Shown here: positions 51,701-61,195 of the stretch, piece by piece
Layout: every line of letters starts with the position of its first letter
Position numbering within the stretch: the first letter of the stretch is position 1
Source of the DNA: Larimichthys crocea
Taxonomy: Eukaryota > Chordata > Actinopteri > Sciaenidae
DNA length: 64,000 nucleotides
Reading direction: 5' to 3'
Assembly (NCBI RefSeq): GCF_000972845.2
Contig: NC_040029.1
Span: 2,144,695-2,208,694, forward strand
Program-made: the position numbers and the translations under genes
Notes under the pieces: generated by a model
Seen by the model: only the letters and a program-made list of their open reading frames with translations
Told to the model about the DNA's origin: nothing
The model's database searches: none

Positions 51701-54700
51701 GACCAGCCTACGTAGCCTCGTCTAGGGAGGGAATAAATCAGTTTCCGTTGAGACCAAGGTAGTTGACCATTGCCTTCTCTGATGTTGCTACTCAGGACTG
51801 ACCAGTCAGGGAATGTAAACTGGAAAGTCCCCAGCTGTGAATGTGTTTAACCCCCACCCCCTCTGCAACAACTCTCTCTAGCTGTAAGGAATGCATTCAT
51901 ATTCAGCCTGTCTGGTCTGACAAAGGGACAAAAAAAGACTTCCTCTGGCCCTCAGATTGGCATCAAAGGCCAGGCAGACAGAGACAAGCCATCAGGGCCC
52001 CAGGGCCCAGGCTGGGTCTCCATTATGATAAGGTGAAAGATGGATGCCAGAAAACCAGAGACGTGAGCAGCAGGCGCTGCCTGATAATAGAGGAGATACA
52101 CGAGAGATTTGTTTGTGGCTACATGTGCATGGATCTGTCATTTGCATGTATATGCTGCAGTTACGCACGCACTCACACACACACACATGCATCTATGTTT
52201 GTGCATGTCCACGCATGTGTGTCAGGCTGACCAGATGCTGTGCTCCAGTCTGCAGGGAGCGCTAATTAGCTGTGTGTTTACAGTCACAGACAGACAACAG
52301 AGCGAGGCCAGGCCTGCTGCCGGCCAAGCAGGGATGAATGGCATAGCTTAGGACAACACCCCCAAGGCAGGCAGCTAACACACCAACCAACCAGACCATT
52401 ACAAACACACACACACACACACGCTCTTGTCTGACCTGTTTCTACCCATGTAAAATCAAAAAATCAATCCACTTTACAGCCTGTCCAAAGTTCTGCTCCA
52501 CAGCGTGTTTTCACATTTGATCCCATTAACTACAAATGACATGTTACACATTACTGTGGCAGTATTATAATATCTCTAACGTATCTTACTGTAGTCATTC
52601 AGTAACGTGTGTGAGTGTGTGTGCTAGATCTTTTGATTTTAATGTAGAGCGTGCTGAGTTTGCCCCGTGTATGAAACATGCTGTAACGTTGCTCCAGGTT
52701 TTTTTATAGACAGATTTTTTTTACATCCAGGAACAATGAAACATAATCTTTGCACACCTTCATACAGGTGATAGCTGCATGGAAGCATAAATAAGCTCCT
52801 GCACACTGTCAACACTTTCAGACACTTCATAAAGCGGCTATTAGATCTTTACACTGAAAAATGTGCTGCTTAGTATGTATGCTGGGTACAACTCTTCATA
52901 TCAAGATTGTTTGTTTGTGTTATTGGCTGATAGATTGTTGCAGATTTCTTTTAAAATCACAAATATCCAATCAGTTTACGTTTCATTTTGAAGACCTTTA
53001 ACTGTTACCCCAGTATCAGACTTCGCTCTGCGCTGCTTGATGTGGCTGGTTGCAGCGTCCCTCAAAAACAAAAACAGCCACTAGACGTTTCTGGGTAGCT
53101 TCGGGAACGCGCCGCAGTGCCTCTGCTGGAATGGCTGCAATCAGCTCCGGTGGGATTCAGGGGTCAGGCATGTGGCACGCCTGCTTCCTGTACTACTTAC
53201 TTACTTCAAGGAATTGACTATTTATAGCAAACGGTTATACATTTAGATTGAGCAGAAGGGTGCTGATTCTGCTGGGAGAGCTAATCCACCCTTTAATGAA
53301 CACATACAGAAACACTGAATCTTAGCCAACTCAGTAATACCAAGAATATATAGTACATAAAGAGTTGCTGTAAAACGTCTCACTCAGAATGTAATTTCAC
53401 AATAAAAGAAATAATCTAACAAATCCACATCAACGCTGTTTATGTTATGTCGACTGATAGATGATTTTTGGGATTTTTTCAAATCCGGAAACCCAGTACA
53501 GGTCAGGCTATCACACCCGGGGATCAGGGCTGTCTGAACCCTTTATAGTTTTCAAGTCTCCAGCCATCAGCCACAATTCTACATTTGAAATGTGTTGGAA
53601 CAATATATACAGATACTTCTACTATACTGCCCACTGTATTTACCCTTGCCATTATCTGTGTTTAATATTCAGCTTCATGTTGCTTGGCGTTTATCAGTTC
53701 TGTCCATATTGTTTATATCATCCCTTTTCACTATCACTACCCCGACTGTTTATTATTCTGCGTAGCCACTTATCTTTACATGTAACGTATAACATGCACT
53801 TCTCTACTGTTTGTTCAGATTGTTTACTGTGAGTGCAGGACACAAAGTATGAACGACTGCACATATAAAATTATAATCCATTCTATGATGACGGAGGTCC
53901 GTCTTTAAATCCTTCATGTGTTATTAGTTGCCCGTAAGCAACAGTGTATGAGGCTGTGTATTGATAGCAGCGAGGAACAAGAGAGCTGCTGTGTTTGGCT
54001 AAAAATGGGATCTTCCTGTTTTTCCTCAGAGACAGTAAGGTCATAAAAACCTGGTTGATCTAGTCTGTTTGTTTCCTACACACACACACACACACACACA
54101 CACGTGTACACACACGTATGTGTGCACAGACACACACCTCTCCTTTCTATTATTCCCACATACATTTTAGGATTCTTCAACACTACCCTCCCATTAAGTA
54201 TTAATCCCTCGTTCTCTATTCTCTCTTTGGCTCCCTCCCGTAGCGTCCTCCCTGCCTCAGTCTCCTGGGTCTTCTCCCTCTGTACTCCACCCCTCTGTCT
54301 GTAGCTCTTTTCTGAGAAGTTTCCTTTTCTGAAATCTTCCCCACCCTCTCCTTTTTTCCTCCTGGCACGATTTCCTCTTCCCCATCAGCCACTTTGTCTG
54401 CGCGCCTTCTTGCCTCTGCATCGTCTTTCTCTGGCTTAACATTCAGTCTCTCGTTCTCACTGATCACCGCTCTTCTCCTCCAGGCACATCCCTCAGTTTC
54501 TTGACTTTCCTGAGTCTTTCCTTCCTCACATCTCCGACTGTGTAACCAGTGACTTCCCTCTTCCTTCCCCATCTCTCACTTGAGGTGTCCCAGTTTCTAT
54601 CCTTCCATTTCATCCGCTTTCATCCCCGCACTTTCTCCTCATCTATCCCCCGGTAGCTCACGTCAACCTAGCTCTCTATACCCTGCCATCTTGTCCCTTC

Positions 54701-57477
54701 CTCTTCCTCTTTCTGTCTTCATCTCTACATGCGCAGGTCACCTGGGTATTTACTGCTATCTTTCTCTCAATGCTTGCAGCATCCTTTAATGCCCCTGCAG
54801 TCATCAGAAACACGCCAAATATGTAAGACACGCATCTAAATATGCATCTACATGTCTTTTCATCCTAAATTACAAAGGGGAGATAATTCCCCTCTCACTC
54901 CTTCTGATACAGAAATGTTTCACACCTTTTGGCCATATTTTTTCACCCGTGTCAGCTTCAGCTAGAAGCCATAAATCTTCTCTGTACGTTGTCAGTAACA
55001 AGCCTGAACAGCCAGTCTTTTACCAGACATTAAAGGATGAATCTGTCATTATTCTGTATTTGTCTTACAACAAATCCCATAAAAAGACAAAAAAAACAAA
55101 AGAATTCTGGTGTAAACAAAGGCTTATATATCTTATTCCTCTGTGCCTTAGAGCTCCACACATCAGTGAACCACGCTCCTGCACTGGATGACCTTCAATA
55201 CGATGACTATGAGCACTGTGGTTTATTTTGACTCACTGCTCCCAAATACTCAATACAAAAGCACCAAATGTGGATTAATCCGCAGCCTAAAAACAGTCCC
55301 TGAAGAATCCTGTTTGTTTGATAAAAACTAGTATAAATATTATAACGTTTCATTTCTGTTGAAACTGTTTGAGAGAGCTGTGAGGATGTAGTTTGTGCTG
55401 CTGTTGAACTACACTACTGTCCTCATTGAGGATTTAGATTACTACAACCTCCGAAATGATCATCGAGCTGAATCAACAGCTCTCTAAAACAAAAAAAGCA
55501 AACATGAAAACATTCATAAAGGGTCAGATTTATTCCAGATGCGGTACATGTTACCCCACTGCTCATCGAGCTCCACTGGCAACCTGTAGCAGCCTACGTT
55601 AAATTCAAATCTCTAATGCATGCTTACAAAGTAGGTTCTGCACTCCACCCACTCAAATGCCCAAACATGTTACCTCCTCCATTGAACCACGCCTGGCTCT
55701 GCCACCCGTACGCTCAGGACAATCCAAACTTTTCTCGTATGGTGTTCCCCGTTGGTGGAATGTCTTACTAGTTTCTACCAGATCAGGGGCGACCCTCTCT
55801 AGTCTCTACCTCTAAAAACCCCCTGAAGACCGCCAGCTCTTCAGAGAGGACCACCTCTCCAACACTACCAACAAGTGGACATCATGTCCTTGTCACACTG
55901 TACCTTGACTGGTTCCCTTTTTTCTAAGTCGCTTTGGATAAAAGTGTCATCTAAATGACAAAATGTAATGTACACCCAGTAAACTGGCAGCTGAGTGTGT
56001 ATGTGTGATTATCCTTTTAGAAGAGTCTGAGCACTCTGACAGGAAGAAAACACTGCAGGCACATTACGTAACATGAACGCTGTTGCTGCCGATCATTGTG
56101 ATGAAAGACTAAATAATTGCCACTTCGTAGTAGTATAAACATCTGTGCAGTGTTCTGTTGTCTCAGGCCTCCAAACTCATGGATCTGTTACTCAGATTAC
56201 CGGATACTTTTTCAACATCACAACAGAAGCACTTACCCCCCTCCGACAGGCTGATTTCTGTTTGAACAGTTAACTCTCGACAGCAGGACCGAACATTAGC
56301 GCAAATCCCTGAACACGTCTGCCATGTTTGCAGTAGATTTGAGGGTACATCGTCACATTTAAGGGAGAAAAACGCTGAGACCAGAAACTCTGCGCGTCTC
56401 ACCTGAGCTGTCCCAGGTTGTATTGCCGTATCTCGCCGTCCGTGGAGCGCGTGACGCACGCGGAGAAGCACGGCTGGAGCTGCCGGAGCTCCAGCAGGAC
56501 GATGGCCAGGTAGTGGATGAAGAGAAGGGCGTCCACCAGGGACACGGCGTACTGCACAATGCCCTGGTAGTTCTCGTCCTGGGAAACGATGAAAGTTGTC
56601 ATTTGTACCAAATAATAATAATATGTACAATATTCGCACGGAATGCATGAAAATGCGGCGAGAAAACTAACAAAAACAAGCGTCCTGCAGGGGATTGTAC
56701 ACATGTAAGACTAGATGTAGAGCATATGAATATTTAGATACATTTCAAAGGGTTGCACGCTTTTTAGACCCCCGATTTCTGTGTGTTTGCATGTGTGTTT
56801 TCCTACAAGCATCCTGAATGAGGGACCAACGGGGATCATAAATTATGACTCACACGGTAAATAAAACACACTGGGGAAGCCAAATATGTTTTGGTTGTTT
56901 GTGGTTGAACTCCTATTAAAAATGCATGTGTCTCAAATATATGAAAGCTCTCCCACTGCTACTGGAAATATTTGGTTCTCTGTGTGTTTATTTTTAGTTA
57001 GTGTGCTATCATATTTCATGCCTGCGTTCACTTCTCTTAGCTCACCTGCGAGTCGAGTATTCTGACTCCATAGAACAGCCAATAGGAGACCACAAAGAGC
57101 AGCACTAGCACGGCGAGCAGCGCCCGGAACACAAAGACCCGAGGGAGGCCGGCCCTAGGCGGCCTGAAGAAGAGCGCCCAGACGGCCAGCAGCAATATGA
57201 GCAGCTTGAAGGCCACGGAGATGAAGAGACCCTCACAGGCCGTGCCGCAGCTCTGCAGCTTCTCCGGCCAGAGCAGGTGGGGGAGCACCAGGAAGGCCAG
57301 CGGCGTCAGGAACACGAGCAGGCCCAGGATCACGGCCAAGGTCAGGGTGAAGTAGCGGCGGCAGTCGAGCCCCACGCTGTCCTCGAGGTCCTTGGTGATG
57401 CGAACGATGTCCTCCTGAGAGAGGCTGTGCTCGGATGTGCCAGTGACGGCCGTGGTGGTCTCGCCCCAGTTGTCATC
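38150..57477 (-). CDS. vangl1: Vang-like protein 1 (planar cell polarity), 5' partial
   Basis: Four-pass membrane protein of the core planar cell polarity complex (partner of Prickle, Dishevelled and Frizzled/Celsr). Six exons (minus, 5' to 3'): 57477-57046, 56578-56403, 43821-43688, 39658-39511, 38737-38503, 38410-38150, with compatible phases, 461 residues plus stop. The first exon here starts [17 protein letters not shown], so the Ser/Arg-rich N-terminus lies outside the window. It carries three membrane spans ([53 protein letters not shown]). The next exon carries the fourth ([20 protein letters not shown]). The cytoplasmic tail has [37 protein letters not shown] and the PDZ-binding C-terminus SETSV. 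VANGL1 is preferred over VANGL2 by [25 protein letters not shown] and adjacency to casq2. An alternative donor exists at the third listed exon. The 12.6 kb intron 43822-56402 contains a kinase gene on the other strand. Confidence 0.95.
39699..39728. repeat. (GT)15 microsatellite
   Basis: A perfect dinucleotide tract in a vangl1 intron, 41 bases upstream (in gene orientation) of the exon 39658-39511. Confidence 0.97.
39729..43660. other. vangl1 intron, no gene seen
   Basis: About 3.9 kb of AT-rich intron. Open frames on either strand are short, lack family resemblance and are not conserved-looking. No RNA gene or clear transposon was recognised. Confidence 0.5.
45506..46857 (+). repeat. Duplicated segment, copy 2 (5' region of nested kinase gene)
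   Basis: Closely matches 1293-2656 in the same orientation. It holds two internal sub-copies (from about 45577 and 46420), each ending in a 49-base first-exon-like sequence with a phase-1 GT donor (45863-45911, 46697-46745). The hairpin arms seen in copy 1 at 2303-2337 are present but carry one mismatch. Here the segment leads directly into kinase exons. Confidence 0.88.
45863..49388 (+). pseudogene. HIPK-like dual-specificity kinase, degenerate, nested in vangl1
   Basis: Exons: alternative first 45863-45911 or 46697-46745, then 47165-47355, 47459-47650, 47775-47947, 48064-48187, 48276-48395, 48485-48577, 48639-48808, 48917-49388. If intact it would be about 527 residues. Kinase motifs resemble HIPKs: glycine loop [33 protein letters not shown] (HAD as in HIPKs), IDFGEA and [20 protein letters not shown]. 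There is no homeobox-interacting region. Two lesions break it: the donor after 47650 reads ATGTGT where GT is needed, and codon 191 is TAG (47913-47915), just after DFG in the activation segment. All other splice sites and phases are good. The last exon encodes five 17-residue acidic repeats. It is antisense to vangl1, inside its intron. A recent pseudogene or sequence errors are both possible. Confidence 0.75.
48966..49220 (+). repeat. Five 51-bp coding repeats in the kinase last exon
   Basis: Units start at 48966, 49017, 49068, 49119 and 49170. Each encodes [17 protein letters not shown] with small variations (Ser/Pro after Trp; Ile/Val). Being a multiple of three, the array keeps frame. 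The antisense frame is also open but is an artefact of the repeat. Confidence 0.97.
49499..49901 (+). pseudogene. Degenerate tandem copies of the kinase last exon
   Basis: Two partial copies of the acidic-tail exon follow the stop. One begins near 49499 with gagaactgcccaacgtctcc and [15 protein letters not shown]. The other begins near 49700 with [16 protein letters not shown] and continues to [16 protein letters not shown] with a stop at 49901. Both include the AT-rich linker tgtatatattttttgatgac seen after the true exon. They have no kinase domain and presumably arose by local duplication. Confidence 0.7.
54079..54103. repeat. (CA)n microsatellite
   Basis: Perfect CA repeats followed by an imperfect acacacgt tract. 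Confidence 0.95.
54180..54740. repeat. Polypyrimidine-rich tract
   Basis: About 560 bases dominated by C and T on the plus strand (tctccctcct, cttcctctttc), forming a strand-asymmetric low-complexity block inside a vangl1 intron. Confidence 0.7.
55525..55975 (+). mobile_element. LINE (L2-like) 3' fragment
   Basis: One frame reads [19 protein letters not shown] and SLMHAYKVG, the conserved RT C-terminal region of fish L2/CR1-type LINEs. Frame is then lost. The end, taagtcgctttggataaaag then tgtcatctaaatgacaaaat, is the common fish L2-type 3' tail. Old and truncated. Confidence 0.75.
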
Positions 57478-59517
57478 CTGGGAAATGAGAAGAAAACAAA
57501 AGGATTTAAAAGAACAGGTTTTTGTGCAGGTTCGACAGATCTGTGCACAAAAAATACAGAATAAATGCAGTTTTTAATGCTCTTATTATCATTATTTGGA
57601 CATCACATTATCTGAGCGAATACAAACTCCAAGGCGTCAAAACGTTGAAGACGTTGAAGCAGACAGACAGCTGATTTGAACTGATCCTTCAGATGATGCC
57701 CGAGGAATGGATGTCTTATTTCACTAGAAAGGTTTGTACGTTTCCTCGCATGTAAGGGACTACGCACAGAGGGAAAGATGCAAGTGAGGGGTGTATTAAA
57801 GGGAATTGAAATGCAGCCAATGACTTCAGAATAACAAAACCACAACAATAGAGCTGGATCTAAGCCAAATATAGCTACTTTGCTCAGGGGGGAAAATGTG
57901 TGAGAGGGCACCAGAGGATTGAAAATATTAGAAGAGAGAGCTTTTATCTGAACTGCGCTTCTGGAATACAGTTTAATACCTCACTATACTGCATTTGATT
58001 CCGTATTGTAAAATGTTCATATAGCTGTGGCACCGTAAACTCAAACGTCAGCAAGGCAAGGGAGGTTATTTCCTAAGCACGTGAGAAAGAAAGGAAAAGA
58101 AGACTGGAAGTGGAAAAAGTAAACAGAACGAGCTGCCAACTGGGCTACGCGCTGACGTCTAGGTCTGACTGCATCCGCAGATAATGAAGGTCAGCGGTGT
58201 CGGAGCAGAGCCGGTAGAAGAAGAAGAAAAAAAGATAGAAGACTCTTTTTGCTGGAGTCATAACAAGCTGCTAACGTGGCCCTGTGAGCTGCTGAGTGCT
58301 GCTCCTACCAGCAGAAAGAGGACGGATAATGAACCATCGGCTACAAGAACACTCAAACAGCCTTTCCCCCGCCATCATCCAAAAACAATTATAATCCTGT
58401 TGTAAGGATTGTATCAGAGACATTACCTCCATACGGCAGAGGGGAAAGTGGAGGAGATGCATTATAATCACTTTAGACTGAGGGGGTAGGGAGGTGGAGG
58501 GGGATAAGGATAAGGAGGAGGAGGATGGTGCATTGGGACAGAGAACATCCCAGTGGCCTCGGGGGTTAAAACAGCAGCAGAGATGAAGCAGAACAATGGG
58601 AGGACCCGGGCAGTATTGCTCAGGTTGTGTTTGAAGCTAGAAAGAAGCTACCGAGTATACTCATATACTAATAATAGACTTTTCACTGCTCAACACTGCA
58701 TCCACACACATATACTGTATACTGGACTGAGTGAACGTGAGAGATTACCCACATATTCTATACTTTTATTATCGTCCAACCAACAAACCAACAAAGAAAT
58801 TAACCTATTCAAATATAAATGAGCCTCGGTGCTGCACTGCATCTTGGTGTGTTAATCCACTGCTGAAAATAGTCCCAACAAATGCTCTATTTGCTCCTGT
58901 TTGCTAAAAATGAAATTGCCCAGCTGTTTTAGGACATTCCCTTGGCTTTATTTTTCAGTCTACAGCCGTGCTTGCATCTCTATAAGGCTTTAAACATGAT
59001 GTAACGTTTACTATTTTTAGTAGCACTATCATTCATGAGAGACGACATGTTAACTGTACACTTGTTGGTATAGATTTCCACGGACACAGTCTGTGATGAG
59101 CTCCAGCACTCAAAACTGTCTCGGTTTCATCTGACCTTTGACATGACAAAGCGGTCGTAAATCCTCACCTCACTGTCTGCACCGCTTTAGAAAGAGCCAA
59201 ACATCACGACTGACCGGTCCCATGAGCAGTAAACCAGACCGTGGAATGTATGACTCGGGTTCAAAAGGTCGAAGAGTAAAGATGTTACTATGTCCCTGTG
59301 GGGACGCAACCTGACATTTAGGTGTGCTGGAGGAGCAATGCATGTTATTTATTCAGGCAAGCGAATAAACCTGAAATAGACATTTAAAAATATGCGATCA
59401 CAATCCAACTGGAGAAATGTTTAACAATCTGAATATAATTCCCAGAAATTTCCTTCAGTCGTGTAGAATTTACATTGTATGCAGGAGTTTTTACCAACTG
59501 ACAATGTCAGTACTGTA
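57478..59517. other. vangl1 5' intron, no gene seen
   Basis: Sequence upstream (in gene orientation) of the first vangl1 exon in the window. I looked for the Ser/Arg-rich N-terminal exon and did not find it here or further right. Confidence 0.5.
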
Positions 59518-59525
59518 ATTGTAAT

Positions 59526-60293
59526 TAGGGATGTAACGATGCATCGTGACACGATGAAAAATCAGTACAAATGCGTGACGACTCGCATCGGTTGACAGAA
59601 AAAATGAATCGCAATTCTTGGCGAATGTGAGAGAAGTAGGAATGTTCTTTTTCGTCTTTTTTTTAATTGGAAATAGGTTACGTTATCTTAAAAAAAGTCA
59701 CTGGTTGGTGATTCATTTGTTCAACATCAGGCGTCAAGTCACGTGACTCACGTCACTACGTAGGTACAGAGCGAAGACATGACGATGGTAGAAAGTAGCT
59801 TTGAAATAGAGGACGCACCGAGCAGTTTGAAATCACATGTGTGGCGCATTTTGGATTCCCTATATACACAAATACAACCGTGAGAAATGGACAGACAAAA
59901 CCAAAACAGCATGGAAATATTGCAAGAGACTGCTGACATATAGCGGCAACATGAGCAACATGCAGCAGCATATCAGCCGCAAAGTAACGTTACGCCACCT
60001 CGAGAGTGACAACTGCACATTACACCAGTTAACAGCAATTTACTGTGAGACTGTTTCTAAAGAAAGGAGATATTTGTCATGTGTTTTGTTGTTTAAGATG
60101 TAAGTCGCACTTTTTATAAGAACACAAACTGTTTGAGAGTTTCTGTAAAGAGAGATTTTTTTTCCTACAAATAAAAAGAATTTTATTTGGTCATAATTTG
60201 TCTGAGGCTCATTTTGATTTTAAAAAATCGCATCGTGAACAAAAAATCGTGACTCGAGTCGAGTCGTGAGTTGAGTGTATCGTTACATCCCTA
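59526..60293 (+). mobile_element. hAT element with perfect TSD and BED zinc-finger remnant
   Basis: The termini tagggatgtaacgat and the inverted cgttacatcccta are flanked by identical octamers attgtaat (59518-59525 and 60294-60301), the 8-bp target duplication of hAT transposons. The 768-bp interior holds a remnant of a BED-type zinc finger (YCKRLLTYSGNMSNMQQHIS, about 59916-59975) as found at the N-terminus of hAT transposases, with stops before it. The first zinc cysteine is replaced by Trp (WKYC). There is no catalytic domain, so it is non-autonomous. Confidence 0.92.
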
Positions 60294-60504
60294 ATTGTAA
60301 TTGTTGACCGGTCTGGTCATTTGTCATCACCTCAACTGGATTCAACCAGATTTCAATGTCGAAGTACTTGTACTTTGTGCAATGAAAGAGCTAACTGAAG
60401 CTAAACCCAAACCTTTGAATAATACGGGACGAACGTAGCACTGAGTGTGTGGGAGCTGTCACTCATCAAGTGTTGTAATAACATGGGAAAAAAAAGAAAC
60501 AGCT

Positions 60505-60835
60505 AACATTAAGTGGAAGCTAGGCTAACTATAGTTAATGAAAATCATAGTTCCCGTTAACTAGCTTCTATTTTCTGAGTGGAACATAAGCGAGGCTATC
60601 CTAGCTTTCACTTGGAAAGTTAAGGTTGACTCAAAAAATGGAAGCTGGGCTAATTATAGCTAATGAAAACTATAGTTTCTATTAAATATAGTTAGCCTAA
60701 TTTACTAGCTTCTACTTTCTAGGTGGAAGTGAAAGCCAGTTGGAAAGTGAAGGCTAACTTGTAAAGTAGAAACTAGGCTAACTAACTACAGCTGGCTTAC
60801 TGACTTCTACTTTCTTAGTGAAATTGATATTTGAA
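60505..60835. repeat. Degenerate tandem repeat, about 130-bp unit
   Basis: Successive segments repeat ggaagctaggctaactatag, then ttaatgaaaa..atagtt, actagcttctactttct and ggaaagtgaaggct with drift, two to three times. Confidence 0.6.
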
Positions 60836-60934
60836 TTTAACAGCACAGATTAAAGTTTGACGTCTTACAAATATATTACAAGACGTCCTTATATATAGTA
60901 CTTATGGACACCTTCTGCAATCTGACACAAACAT

Positions 60935-61195
60935 GGTCAATCACTTTTTTGAAGTTGTTGCACATTATTTAACTGTAAATTTGATCTTTTATATACCTTT
61001 ATATATATATATATAATTATATATTATAATTTTTTTTAATATATATTTATGATAGTTATTTATTTATTTATTTATTGTCTTAATAGATGGTTACTTGTTT
61101 ACATATGTTGTTTTTGCCTGTTTGTATACTGGAGTATTTTAACAAAAATAATTTCCCCCTGGAAGTATTAAAGTATTTCTGATTCTGATTATATA
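60935..61195 (+). mobile_element. LINE 3' tail fragment
   Basis: An AT-rich segment ends aataatttccccctggaagtattaaagtatttctgattctgatt, resembling the tail at 17960-18012. It has no coding content. Confidence 0.5.

Larger units (their letters stand above)
49902..55520. other. vangl1 intron, no gene seen
   Basis: AT-rich intron sequence with CA tracts (52404-52421, 54079-54103) and a pyrimidine-rich strand from about 54180 to 54740. A purine-rich open frame on the minus strand there is compositional. No exon, RNA gene or defined element was recognised. Confidence 0.5.

Noticed and set aside
54216..54572. 118-codon minus-strand frame rich in Lys/Glu/Arg
   Set aside because: It reflects the pyrimidine-rich plus strand; composition alone explains it.
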